DNA of 64,000 nt, from contig OZ037912.1 in the NCBI GenBank assembly GCA_964035575.1, forward strand, positions 1,212,460-1,276,459, given 5' to 3'. A model generated the notes under the pieces. That model saw only the letters and a list, made by a program, of their open reading frames with translations. It made no database searches and was not told where the DNA came from. Of this stretch, positions 39,321 to 49,999 are shown piece after piece. Within the stretch, counting starts at the first letter, position 1, and every line of letters begins with the position of its first letter. The position numbers were made by a program, and so were the translations under genes. Source of the stretch: Rhynchopus sp. YZ270_cl-10 (lineage: Eukaryota > Euglenozoa > Diplonemea > Diplonemida > Diplonemidae).

Positions 39321-40574
39321 GTGAAGAGAACAACGTCGAGCTGGGGGGACGTGAGGCGAACGAACGCAGCAGGTGACCGTGCCGTTGCGCTTGCAGACAC
39401 GGAAACAACGCGGGTGTTGATTGAGTACGGTGCGGATGTGCGTAATGTGCTGGACCGTGTTGTGCTGCAGGGCAAGGTCGATGCTGCAAGGGAGTGTCTC
39501 GCTGCAGGTGCAGACATCGAAACGCGTGATGATGCAGGGAACACTCCGCTGGAGCTGGTCTGTGTAGAGAACAACGTGCCGATGGTGGCGCTGCTGTTGA
39601 AGTGGGGTGCGGACATACATTCGCGCGACATGACGGAAAACACACCGCTCATCACAGCGAGACAGTTTGACAACGACGATGTTGTTGCATTCCTTGTGAA
39701 CTGCGGCGCAGACCCGAACGCCAACCACTGGACACGGAGGTGTGACGGCACAGTACTTTGCTGAGAAGGGGATGCCGACAGCTACACTAAGATTCTGGAA
39801 AAGATTGGTGTGAAGCATGGACGCTTCGGTCGTGTGGAGGAGGTGCACCGTGATGCCTGCAGTGGGGACGTGAAGAGGCTTCGCCGGGCAATGGAGGGGA
39901 AGCCTGCTTCGCATATCAACTGCCAGACTTCGTACGGCTTCACCCCACTGCACGCCATGATACGGAACCGCCATGACACGAAACTTGTACACGAGGAGAT
40001 GAAAAACAATGAGTGCGTCAGTCAGAATGTGCATCAGTCTTCCTTGCACAGCATCCTTGCACAGCATCCTTGCACAGCATCCTTGCACAGCATCCTTGCA
40101 CAGCATCCTTGCACAGCATCCTTGCACAGCATCCTTGCACAGCATCCTTGCACAGCATCCTTGCACAGCATCCTTGCACAGCATCCTTGCACAGCATCCT
40201 TGCACAGCATCCTTGCACAGCATCCTTGCACAGCATCCTTGCACAGCATCCTTGCACAGCATCCTTGCACAGCATCCTTGCACAGCATCCTTGCACAGCA
40301 TCCTTGCACAGCATCCTTGCACAGCATCCTTGCACAGCATCCTTGCACAGCATCCTTGCACAGCATCCTTGCACAGCATCCTTGCACAGCATCCTTGCAC
40401 AGCATCCTTGCACAGCATCCTTGCACAGCATCCTTGCACAGCATCCTTGCACAGCATCCTTGCACAGCATCCTTGCACAGCATCCTTGCACAGCATCCTT
40501 GCACAGCATCCTTGCACAGCATCCTTGCACAGCATCCTTGCACAGCATCCTGGACAGCCAGGTTGTGCTTTTAG
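39321..40574 (+). pseudogene. Ankyrin-repeat gene, probably broken, running into a 13-bp repeat array
   Basis: The frame 39321-39764 has four ankyrin repeats (VLIEYGADV; GKVDAARECLAAGADIETRD; GNTPLELVCVENNVPMVALL; NTPLITARQFDNDDVVAFLV) but no ATG start, so its 5' end is missing. At about 39740 the frame ends, while ankyrin-like sequence continues in other frames: VTAQYFAEKGMP, then KILEKIGVKHGRFGRVEEVH and TSYGFTPLHAMIRNRHDTKL to 39998. A 42-nt GT-AG intron (39742-39783) could join the outer parts, but the skipped part itself reads like an ankyrin repeat, so two small indels are equally likely. The C-terminus is the repeat array (13 copies of a 13-residue cycle, SLHSILAQHPCTA), ending at 40574. 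Confidence 0.6.
40042..40548. repeat. Perfect CCTTGCACAGCAT array, 39 copies
   Basis: 507 bp are exactly 39 copies of a 13-bp unit. All six frames are open, giving cyclic 13-residue peptides, and the total is a multiple of 3. Apparent proteins of 170-510 residues on either strand come from this array. Confidence 0.95.
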
Positions 40575-42250
40575 ACCTACAAACTGTCTGGGGTGGTGGG
40601 ACCTCGGGGCGAAGGGTGCTTCCCGGGACCCCAATATCCTACCACAAGGAGCTCGAGTCGTGCATGGAATGCAGGGTACTCTGAGCCGATTACTTCCACA
40701 AACCTCCACGGGGGGCAGGCCTCCACGGCAACCCGCGACCGCCGACACCTTAGCTCCGTACTAGTGCGCCAGATGAGGGGCACGAAGCGAAATGCGGTGA
40801 AAGGTGCAGGCCTGTTTTGCAGCAGGTCTGGAGAGTTGTGGCAACTCGTCTGCTGAGCGTGTGAAGTATCAAGGCAGAGGTTCGCTGTTCAAGTAAAACC
40901 TACCCTGGTCATCCTCTGCCTGTCTTGGTTTCTGTCGTGATTGTTTGTGTTTGTGGGCGGGATCAGATCGGTGGAGGGTGTTTACTTTGTGTTTAGCTCG
41001 GAGAAGTGGCTTACCCGCCCACTCTCTGTTATTTATTCAGTGTCATTTTTTCATTCATCCCCAAAGTTTGTAGACAGAGTCAAGACCACCTTGGCCAAAA
41101 GGGTTTTTTCACCACACTTTTCTTTTGCTTCCATTCGTGGAAGCGTTTGCTTTTCTTCTGTTCCTGGCCTGACGTGTGTTCAACAGGTGTGCTATTTTTA
41201 CCAAGTGGAATCCATTTTTCTTTTTCCAGGGGAGGCACTAAAACAAACCATTCTGCAGACAACAAAGCAAAGGCAATGTGTTTTTTATTCTCCCTTCCCT
41301 TCTTTTAAGTAAGGAGGATTAGGTCTTCTTTTTTTCCTTTTTTTGCCCCAGAAGTGTGACGCCTGTGTATTCAAATTGATCAAAAAGAATAAAAAACAAA
41401 CACATAATGCAGTTTCTTGTTTTGTATAAAACTCTGTTGGCTCTACCGTACTCTTCGCCCGCCTTTTATACAAAACTTGAAACACCGACCATTTTTGGTC
41501 ATCATTTTTTCCTTTTCATTTTTCCATTTCCTTTTTCCTTTTCCATTTCCTGTTCATTTTATTGTCTTTATTGTCTTCTCCATTTCTTCCTTTTTCCTTT
41601 CTATTCTCATAAAAAACTAGTCCAAGTACAAAAAAAAAAAAAAAAAAAAAAAAAAGTACTGCCTCTGTCTGTAACCTGCCGGTCCCCCACCTACCTACGC
41701 TTTTTGTGGTGTCAAAAAAAAAAAAAAAAAGTGGACCAAGGGGCTTTGCAGTGCAGTCAACGCCGACGGAGCGAGACTCGATTGTGACCGGGTGAAAAGG
41801 GAACCTTAGCCAGCGCTAACCAGCGGCAGTTTTGACTCAGGGAGGAGTTTCTCACCGCAGACTGGCGACACACCCCCACTTTTTCGGGGTGGCTGCATTC
41901 TTCGGAACGGGGTGTTCCATCCTATTTTTAAAAACGTTTATAGTACACTTTTCTTACACAGTACACAGTACACAGTACACAGTACACAGTACACAGTACA
42001 CAGTACACAGTACACCCTCCGTCAGCAGGGAAGCATAGTATTACAGTGAGGACTAGTACAACACAAACCACTTTAGTAGCCCAGACCCCAAGAACCTCAC
42101 ATTGGGGGTGCAGAAGTGCACCCCCTATGACTTTTACAGGTATTTTGGGTCCCGTACACAGTTTTCACAGAACAGTACAGTATAGTATAGTGTAGTATAA
42201 ATGTAGTACAGTATACACAAGAAAAAATGCCATCTCTCAGGGAAGCATGG
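40575..42250. other. Spacer with simple arrays, no gene seen
   Basis: Includes an A-run at about 41630-41655, a seven-base ACACAGT/CAGTACA array at about 41955-42013, and a hairpin, GGGGGTGCAGAAGTGCACCCCC, near 42104-42125. The stretch at 40560-40860 has mixed composition and small frames, but no domain. Confidence 0.5.
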
Positions 42251-42279
42251 TGGTGCAACAACACATGGCCACATATGCC

Positions 42280-42728
42280 CACCCACAAAGCACCAACCAG
42301 CAGGCACAACAAAAAACCCGCACAACCACACCAACCAGAAAACGCAACCTGCAGATTCCCGCGGGTTTGCGGGTTTGCACACCTGCACCCACCAGCCAGC
42401 TTATCAACCACACCAACCAGATAAAGTGCCTGAACCCCGAGAACCCTATCAACCATACCAGCCGGATAACGCAACCTAGAACCCGCAAACCCGCGCGCCC
42501 GCAAACCCGCAAACCCGCACCAACCACCAGCCAGATAACGAAACCTAGAACCAGCAGGTTCCCGCGCACCCGCACCCACCAGCCGGCTTATCGACCACAC
42601 CAGCCGGATAACGTTGCCCGAACCCCGCGCACCCGCACCACCACACCAGCCGGCTAACGTTGCCCGAACCCCGCGCACCCGCACAACCACACGAGCCAGA
42701 TAACGCTGCCCGAACCCCGCGCACCCGC
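42280..42728. repeat. Degenerate 50-60-bp minisatellite leading into the AAACCCGC array
   Basis: Imperfect repeats of ACCACACCAGCCGGATAACG then TTGCCCGAACCCCGCGCACC occur about seven times, becoming more regular towards the right. ACCCGCA(AACCCGC) words grow out of the end of each unit until only AAACCCGC remains. Confidence 0.75.
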
Positions 42729-42864
42729 AAACCCGCAAACCCGCAAACCCGCAAACCCGCAAACCCGCAAACCCGCAAACCCGCAAACCCGTAAACCCGC
42801 AAACCCGCAAACCCGCAAACCCGCAAACCCGCAAACCCGCAAACCCGCAAACCCGCAAACCCGC
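42729..42864. repeat. AAACCCGC array, 17 copies
   Basis: 136 bp of the 8-bp unit with one GT-for-GC variant. It is followed directly by ACAAGAAGAAAGCTCGCTAA, the 5'-end sequence of the Helitron-class elements. Confidence 0.9.
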
Positions 42865-43020
42865 ACAAGAAGAAAGCTCGCTAAAATGTGGCAGGATGGT
42901 GTGGTTGTGAGTGTAAGCTGGTAAAAGAAGGATGAGAAAAAGTAGAGATATATATTGGTTGTGACACCGTGTTTCAAATACTATGTACCTTTTTGTATCC
43001 ATTAGAAAGGCCAGAAGAAA
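42865..43020 (+). mobile_element. 5'-end fragment of a Helitron-class element
   Basis: ACAAGAAGAAAGCTCGCTAA, then AATGTGGCAGGATGGTGTGG and TTGTGA, matches the starts at 46426, 48898 and 59259. The similarity fades after about 50 bp, so this is a fragment or a different subfamily. Confidence 0.6.
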
Positions 43021-43023
43021 AAT

Positions 43024-43134
43024 CTTCATGCTTCCATACCAATGAAGTACAGAAACTGTAGCTTTAGAAATCGTAGCTTGCCCTTATTTTCTACAATGTT
43101 CTGAGCACAAACATGTACTGGGAAGCGTGTGAGC
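43024..43134 (+). repeat. 110-bp direct repeat, copy 1 (second at 43651-43760)
   Basis: CTTCATGCTTCCATACCAAT, GAAGTACAGAAACTGTAGCT, TAGAAATCGTAGCTT and ACAATGTTCTGAGCACAAAC occur in order in both copies. The copies flank the left arm and centre of the inverted-repeat element between them. Confidence 0.8.
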
Positions 43135-43204
43135 AGTGTCAATATTTGTGTACCTTTCCACAAACCCACAAAGGATATTGAATGTTATTTAATACACTGG
43201 TTCT

Positions 43205-43935
43205 TGTGGCAAAGGTCAAAATTTTCGATTTTTTCGCCACATAGCACTTATCCCCCTTAAATTCACGTAATCTTTTCTGTGGAGACACTGTGTTGAAAAT
43301 TTGGCCAAAAAAACCACCACACACAAATACTGCCACAAATTTGACCAGCATTTTTGGACAAAAAACACCCAAATTTTGACACTCTGCGTCTGGGTGTAAT
43401 TGACCCCCCACATGCTTGGGGTCTCAGTATATAGTGCAATGTCGGAATATAAGACAGGGTTGTCTAGTTGGCGGTGGGTCAGGGTCTGGACGTGGTGATG
43501 TAAAGTTGTATGAATGTACGAATATTTTCCCTCATGGGTTTGCGGGTTTACGGGTTTACGGGTTTGCGGGTAACATGTTATGTTAACGTAAGAAAGGCCA
43601 GTCTCTTTCGAGACTGGCCATGTTTGACAAAGTTGTGTGAGAAGAGTAACCTTCATGCTTCCATACCAATGAAGTACAGAAACTGTAGCTTTAGAAATCG
43701 TAGCTTACCCTTATTCTCTACAATGTTCTGAGCACAAACATGTGCTGGGAAGCATGTCATGAGTGTCAAAATTTGGGTGTTTTTTGGGGTGTCAAAATTT
43801 GGGTAAATTTGTGGCAGTTTTAGTGTGTGGTGGTTTTTTCGCCCAAATTTTCAACACAGTGTCTCCACAGTGAAGATTGCGTGAATTTAAGGGGGATAAG
43901 TGCTATGTGGCGAAAAAATCAAAATTTTTGAAATT
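43205..43935. mobile_element. Approx. 730-bp element with TIR-like arms of about 170 bp
   Basis: The left arm (about 43210-43386) has AAAATTTTCGATTTTTTCGC, CACATAGCACTTATCCCCCT, TAAATTCACG, GGAGACACTGTGTTGAAAAT and AACACCCAAATTTTGACACT. The right arm (about 43762-43930) carries the reverse complement of these blocks in reverse order. Inside are a G-rich GCGGGTTT/ACGGGTTT array (43537-43571), the second 110-bp repeat copy and a hairpin (GAGACTGGCC class, 43595-43620). No transposase. Confidence 0.65.
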
Positions 43936-43937
43936 TG

Positions 43938-43996
43938 CAAACCCGTAAACCCGTAAACCCGCAAAGTTTGCGGGTTTGCGGGTTTACGGGTTTGCG
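43938..43996. repeat. Palindromic AAACCCGC / GCGGGTTT array
   Basis: Three C-rich units, then the turn GCAAAGTTTGC, then four G-rich units (with ACGGGTTT variants). It lies directly against the first OTU exon of the truncated element. Confidence 0.85.
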
Positions 43997-46369
43997 GAAT
44001 AATACAGGGAAGATATCCACAACAGCGCTCCAGAAGCTTTTCGTCCACAAAATAATGTAACAACTACAGTTTCTGAAAAAAATAGGTATGCATACTACCA
44101 TGGTCAACAACTTTTAAACCATTACCAATATTTTACAGGAAAATCATCGTACCTGCAAATATTGAACTTGTTCTGTCACGGTTCAACCTCAGCCAAATTC
44201 GAGTTAGTGGTGATGGAACATGTTTTTATCACGCCATACAGCAGCTGCTCACTGGAAAAAAAGATGATGGTCATGCTCTACGCAGAAGATTTGCAGATTT
44301 CTTGCTCAGGAATGAGATTGTGATCCAGGAGCATCCCTTACTTTTTGATGATGAAGAGAGAAAAAAAAGGTATGTGGTATTGGTTTGTATTTGTGTTATT
44401 GTACTTTTCTACCACACCTATTACCCAACAGGAACTTTGACAACCTTCTCCTACGTGTCACCTGTCAAGCCGATGACAGTTATGCTCAGGAGGTAGAAGT
44501 AGCACTGATGTCTCTTATGCTTAAGTCTCTCATCACAGTAGTCACTTCTAGGACCTATGAGACAGATGGATATTCTTGCTTTCATTTTTTGCCAAAGGGG
44601 CAATCTCCTGAAGATGTTCTTATGCAAATACCATCAGAAAAGAGACTCCTGATAGTGCAAACTTATGTTCCTCCCCACTTCAGCATTGGTACAGGAACTC
44701 CACAAAATGTACTGGAAGCACATAAAAAAGCCCTAATTTACCCCACATTTCCAGACACTCATCTTTCTGATTTTCAACCGGGTGATCTTGACTAAAAAAA
44801 GATTTTTCTTTTGTTTCCTTTATTTTTTTTTTCTTCCCAGCCGGAGAGAATCAGATTCAATCTCTTGTGATGAAGAAATATTTGTTTGAACATGTTTATT
44901 GGATTGAAAAAAAAATATGAGAAAAAACTGGGTAAACTTAGCTAATCTAAAAAAAAGATTTTGTTTTTGTTTCTGTTTCATTGTTAGCAGATATCTTGTG
45001 ATGGATAAATCAAACTGTTTTTGTGGAGTTTGTTTAGTTTTAAAAAAAATCAATTGGTTCACAATGTTGGGAAATTGTAGCAGTTTTTATTTTTACAGAG
45101 ATTTTTTGACCGATCAGCAGTTTTTGTTGTTTTTTTCTTCCCAGCCGGAGAGAGCTCTCTTGTGATGAAGAATGTTTTTTTTTGTCTTAGATTTAAAAAA
45201 AAATGAAAATAGGTTAAAACATAGGTTAACAAAAGAAAGACTACACCTTGAAGAAGGCGCTCACTTTGGCGGGTGAGAGTATTGTCATGCCACAAAAAAA
45301 TAAAGATCAAAAAAGGAAAAAAAGGGAAAAAATTACTGTAGTAAAAACACACAAAAGAACCGATCCACAGAGTTTTTCAGTTACTTACCATACTTACCAT
45401 CAACCCAACTGCCCTACAGGAACTTACACAACACAAAAGTACCAAAATCATGTAAAAACTGATACATGCATTTTAGGTCAAAAATACTTATTTCTCAGCG
45501 CAAATTGACCCCATCGCAGCGCGCACAGACTCCGGAGAGCCAAAATCAAAATTTTTTTTTTTCGATTTTTTGTAGGCAAAAATTGCTGGGAAAAATTTTT
45601 TGGTCAAAATCCTGGTTTTTCGGGTCTCACACGTGTGTATGACCAAATTTTAGGTTGTCAAAGGTGGAGTCTGACCCCCATGTCCTGGTTATGGAAATGC
45701 CATACAAAGCCATTGCCGAAATAATTTTCCACTTTTGAGCATCAGAAATCAAAAACTGAAAATTTTTCCCACACAAATTTGACCCAGTACTCAAGGTCAA
45801 TTTGACCTTGGTTTTTCTCTCAGGGTCTTGTGACTAATTTTCAACATGTCAAAATTGGTATCTGACCCCCGTGTCCAGGTCATAAAAATGCCCAATGAGT
45901 CCATTAAAGCAACAGATTTGACCTTTTGAGTAGTTGTGGTTAAATGTTGCCCAATTTTCCCAGCCAAAAAATGACCCCAAAAATTGCAAAAAAAAATATT
46001 GTCAAGCCGATAGTCTTGCACACCTAAATTTGGCCCAAAATGTCAAATGTGGGCGTCCAGAGTCGCAATGGCCTCATTTTATGGGGATACTGCTCATATT
46101 TCATGGTAATCTCACTTTTTGAAATTTTCATCACATACACACTCAACACCTAAAAACCACCAAATATGGCAAATTCCTTCACAAAAATACCCATGAAATG
46201 CCGCACCCATTTTAGGTATTACTCACTTGACAACCGAATTGGACCCAAAGCACCACGTCATTTCTCGAACCCCACATACCCGAGAATCATATCAGATACG
46301 CTCGGACCACGCAAACCAGCGTTCCTGTCGTGTCCACCGTTTATGACCCCTCATTTCCGTAATAACTAG
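43997..46369 (+). mobile_element. 5'-truncated Helitron-class element with OTU gene (H1)
   Basis: Starts at an array in the middle of the element gene, carries three OTU exons, then a 3' tail matching 57389-59210 (shared blocks: CTTGTGATGGATAAATCAAA, TTTTTCTTCCCAGCCGGAG, CTTGAAGAAGGCGCTCACTT, one copy of the 349-bp unit, CTGACCCCC..TGTCC..GGT). It ends CCGTAATAACTAG at 46369 and is followed by an AAACCCGC array. The tail is clearly more diverged than the two right-hand copies are from each other, so it is an older or different lineage. Confidence 0.75.
44008..44795 (+). CDS. OTU cysteine protease, partial (truncated element gene)
   Basis: Three exons, 44008-44085, 44139-44369 and 44432-44795, joined by introns of 53 and 62 nt (GTATGC..ACAG, GTATGT..ACAG), all in the same phase. 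The spliced 222-residue stretch reads EDIHNSAPEAFRPQNNV... with an OTU core: VSGDGTCFYHAIQQLL (catalytic Cys with its upstream Asp) and, near the C-terminus, YVPPHFSIGTG (candidate His). Helices in between (LRRRFADFLLRNEIV) fit the family. OTU proteins cleave ubiquitin or related conjugates. The first exon has no ATG and opens at an array boundary, so the 5' part is lost. It is about 55-60% identical by eye to the OTU domain at 56741-57388, and the exon boundaries match. Confidence 0.75.
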
Positions 46370-46425
46370 AAACCCGCAAACCCGCAAACCCGCAAACCCG
46401 CAAACCCGCAAACCCGTAAACCCGC
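46370..46425. repeat. AAACCCGC array, 7 copies
   Basis: 56 bp between the 3' end CTAG of H1 and the next 5'-end sequence ACAAGAAGGAAGCTCGCTAA. One unit is AAACCCGT. Confidence 0.95.
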
Positions 46426-47650
46426 ACAAGAAGGAAGCTCGCTAATATGTGGCCGGCTGGTGTGGTTATGAGGCTACACCACTATTTTGTGTTGATGCGA
46501 TTAAGGTATGAGTAATGATATGTAAACACGTAATGTAACCTAAAATTTAATGGCAAAGCTGAATGCCACTGAAAAGCATGCATGAGGCATGATGGGGTGG
46601 GTATGAGGCATTTTGCTCCGCCGTGAATACTGCTGGCATGAGTGATTACTATGTACAGAGTAATATATTATTATTCCGCAATTTATAGGAACGTGTCATA
46701 AACTGTAGCAAGATGGTATGGTTTAGAGGTATTTTGGTCTGCAGATTATTTATGGCAGGATTTGGGCGCTAATAACAACTGATTTGAATAAATAATGCTA
46801 AAAACAGCAGGTTTGTGTAGTTGAGAGGCTACTTGGCTCCGCAGAGAATATTGACTGCAATAGACTGGTGTGGCCGCAAACCCAAAAAGATTACGGAAAT
46901 AAGCTTGCTAAAATGTGGCAGGATGGTTTGGTAGTGAGGCATATGGCTACTCCACGAACGTGTTTAACTGTCTTCATAAGATGTAATATTCCGCAAACGC
47001 TGGCACAAACTGCATTCAATATTATGAATGGTCAACATGAAAGGGCAATGAATGTCATGCAAAATGACGCCGGATGGTGTTGGTTAGAGGCAGGTTGCTC
47101 TTCTGAGAATTATTTGCTGTTGGAATGACTGATACTTATAGTATTAGATTACAATAAAGCTCCCTGAAGTGTAGCAGCCTTTAGTCACATTTAGCTACTG
47201 ATTAGAAAAAATTCTGCTAAATATAGCAGGTTCGTGTTGTTGAGGATATTTTGCTCTGCAGCTAATGTTGACTGCTGCCACATAACAGACTGATTCTGTG
47301 CTTGTGAAGCTATTTGGCTCTGAGACACAATATCACTCATATGTGAGAAGTAATCACGAAAAGTTACACCAGTACTAATAATATGGTGGTTTTCTGGTCC
47401 ACACAAAACACCAAAATCATGTAAATACTGATGCATGTTCAAAAAGTTTTTCAAGCTCACTTTAATGTGCCCAGCTGGTATTTGAGAGATATTCTGCTGA
47501 AATAATTCAGCTGTGAAGAAAGCTCGGAAGTATATTTAATGGTATGGGTGTGAAGCTAATTTGTTCAGGAAATAATATTTGGAAGAATGTTAGAATGTTA
47601 GAATACATGGCAGGATGAAGTCGTTTTAAAGATATGTAGCTCCGACATAC
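46426..47650 (+). repeat. Degenerate tandem copies of the Helitron 5'-end module
   Basis: The start sequence (GAAAGCTCGCTAAAATGTGG, CAGGATGGTGTGGTT, GAGGCTATTTGGCTCCGCAG, AATATTGACTGC) recurs in decayed form at about 46430, 46700, 46805, 46908, 47055, 47222 and 47608, spaced 100-390 bp. A scrap of the 349-bp tail unit (CACCAAAATCATGTAAATACTGATGCATG) appears in inverted context near 47405. Frames of 70-90 codons here are incidental. Confidence 0.6.
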
Positions 47651-48232
47651 TTATAATTCGTATATTTCAGTTTTGAATCCCTGTATCTCTGAAGGCAATG
47701 ACTCATGTATGTTTGTGCACTTACTCATGCATGTAAACATAGACGGCATCTTACATATGTGTGTGCTTGTGAGCGTACATAGCTCGACACGAATATCACG
47801 AACACAGTAACCAAACATAAAAGCACGTGACATGCTGGTGAGCATCCCCCATTGTAATATCATATTGTTCCTCTACCATATGTTTCTCTTGCTCGACACA
47901 TCTCTTATGACAGTAAGATCCGCACATATCTCCCACATCTCTCTATCTACCATCTCGAGGAGGCCCTTTATCCACCAATTTCCCACCACTTCCACCTTCT
48001 CGGCACTGATGAAGTGTTCTCTTTCTCGAGCATTCCCTCACCCAAAAACACATGTAAATCTACAAAATAATCTCAAATCAGGACTCCCAAACTTCAAAAA
48101 TTTTTCTGGGGGGGCACTGCCCCCCCAGACCCCCCGTGCTCCGCTCGCCTTCACGCTGCGCGTAAAGGCTCGCTCCGCTCTCCCTCGCGCCCCCACCCCG
48201 CTGCGCGGGGTGGGTGCGCTCGGTCGAAAGTC
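47651..48232. other. Spacer with GC-rich hairpins, no gene seen
   Basis: Around 48105-48215 there are hairpins GGGGGGGCACTGCCCCCCC and CCCACCCCGCTGCGCGGGGTGGG and a GCTCCGCTC/GAGCG-rich part. This compositional island is unlike its surroundings and is probably a small insert. Confidence 0.45.
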
Positions 48233-48697
48233 CATTAAAGCAACAGATTTGATGTTTTGAGTAGTTGTGGTTAAATGTGGCGAAATTTCACGGCTATTTT
48301 ATACATAGTACACGGTAGCATAGGGTATTTATATCCATTTTCAATTTTTAAATATCGCCAGATGCCCAGGACTGGCACACCCGGTACGCCACGTCGTTTT
48401 TGGGCCCCACTCTATCAGAGAATCATGTCAGATATGCAAGGTCTGTCTATTCCAAGTGACCCTGGGAAGCGACCGTTTACGACCCCTCAAACCCGTAATA
48501 ACTGGATACCTACTGGCTGTATAAAACTGCCACACACATTTTAGGTATTAAACACTTGTCAACCACACTGAACCCAAAACATCACCCCGTTTCTCGGCAG
48601 CAGTCTACCGGAGAATCACATCAGACTTGCTCGGACGACGCAAACTTGGCACTTGGGAGACTCCCCATTTACGACCCCGCGAACCCGTAATAATTAG
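48233..48697 (+). mobile_element. Two adjacent 3'-end fragments of Helitron-class elements
   Basis: GTCCATTAAAGCAACAGATT, TGAGTAGTTGTGGTTAAATG and later CCGTAATAACTGG (about 48497) match the end of H1. A second partial tail follows with CACATTTTAGGTATTA and ends CCGTAATAATTAG at 48697, exactly where the next array starts. Both are relics. Confidence 0.6.
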
Positions 48698-48897
48698 AAA
48701 CCCGCAAACCCGTAAACCCGCAAACCCGCAAACCCGCAAACCCGCAAACCCGCAAACCCGCAAACCCGCAAACCCGCAAACCCGCAAACCCGCAAACCCG
48801 CAAACCCGCAAACCCGCAAACCCGCAAACCCGCAAACCCGCAAACCCGCAAACCCGCAAACCCGCAAACCCGCAAACCCGCAAACCCGCAAACCCGC
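48698..48897. repeat. AAACCCGC array, 25 copies
   Basis: 200 bp with one GT variant near the left end; it separates a 3'-end relic from the start of the full-length element. Frames on both strands are repeat artefacts. Confidence 0.95.
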
Positions 48898-49108
48898 ACT
48901 AGAAGAAAGCTCGCTAAAATGTAGGAGGCTGGTGTGGTTGTGAACAGAATTTTTTTTTTATTGTATGAAGGTTTTGCATTTTTACAAATGTGAAAGCCGA
49001 AAAAATTGAATAGAAAAATGAATTGAACTTGGCTCACCCCTCATTTCTCTTTTCATAGCATTTGTGTACTCACACACCAAAAACAGGTGAACTATTTCTC
49101 AAAAAACT

Positions 49109-49673
49109 ATGAACACCATGAAGATTAAGCGGAAGCCAGTGCCCTTTGTGCAGAAGAAAGATGCACCAAGCATGTTGCCGGTGTTCAATGTGCAGGATCA
49201 AGCTCCTCATGAGAGTGAGGAATTGCCACCAATTCCAGTGTGCTCCCAGAAGAAGGAGACAGTACTAACGAAGGTACAGGAGCAAGGCGTTAAAACAGAG
49301 GAGCAAACTCAGAAGGAATCTGTGCTTCCGTCAGAACAGGCCGCAGCATTGGAAATTCCTGTTTCTGCAGAAAGCTTTTCCTCAGTGACTGAAGAGCTGA
49401 AAGAGGTGAAACAGACTGTCTCAGATCTCAAGAAACAGCTGAACGAAGTGTTCCTTCTGTGTCAGGACATGAAAAAGGTATGTATCAACTTTTCAAGTAT
49501 CACTTTCAACAACTGAAACTCAACAGGAGCTAGACAGAAAGAGAAAGCGCGAAGCAGCAGAAGACGAAAAAATGGAAAAGACGTGTTATGCTCACGAATG
49601 CTCTAGTACTTGGAGGGGAAGGGAATTTCAACACAAAGGTGCTCTTTTCCAGCACAATAAAGCACATCATTAG
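49109..49673 (+). CDS. Element protein 1: coiled coil plus C-terminal zinc-finger-like motif
   Basis: Exon 1 is 49109-49477, the intron 49478-49526 (49 nt, GTATGT..CAACAG), exon 2 49527-49673; 171 residues. The N-terminus is basic and polar (MNTMKIKRKPVPFVQKKDAP). Residues about 95-130 form a heptad-rich helix (SSVTEELKEVKQTVSDLKKQ, LNEVFLLCQDMKK) that continues into ELDRKRKREAAEDEKMEK. The end, CYAHECSSTWRGREF ... LFQHNKAHH, has paired Cys and His spaced like a divergent zinc finger. It lies inside the element, upstream of the Rep gene. The role is unknown; DNA binding or oligomerisation is a reasonable guess. The deletion derivative downstream keeps only its first seven codons. Confidence 0.65.
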
Positions 49674-49999
49674 AGAATAATTTATTTTTTTTTTCGTTTG
49701 GGGGTATTTCTTATCGCAGAGAATGTGCAAATTACTTCTTCCTGCGCAAAAATATGGGTTCCCCTTTTTTATATGCACATGCAGATTGGTTTTAATTTTG
49801 TCAAAATTTTCAAGATCATTTTTTAATTATTTTTTTTTGAAAACTTAGTTGTGAGACTTTTTTATTTTCCTTCTTGAAAACGCAAAACTTTCTCCCACCC
49901 ACCATTTTATATTTTCTACAATACAATTTCTAGCAATTTATCACAACTATTCAAAACTCACATAACAGTGGTCTGGGTACTTTACTTTTTGCAAAAAAA

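Noticed and set aside
39742-39783. A 42-nt intron in the ankyrin frame
   Set aside because: GT-AG ends exist, but the donor is GTGTG rather than GTATG and the skipped segment itself reads as ankyrin-like (VTAQYFAEKGMP), so small indels are at least as likely.
39213-40764. ORFs of 170-511 codons on both strands over the 13-bp array
   Set aside because: A 13-bp perfect repeat lacking stops is open in all six frames. Only the frame continuing from the ankyrin part has any claim.
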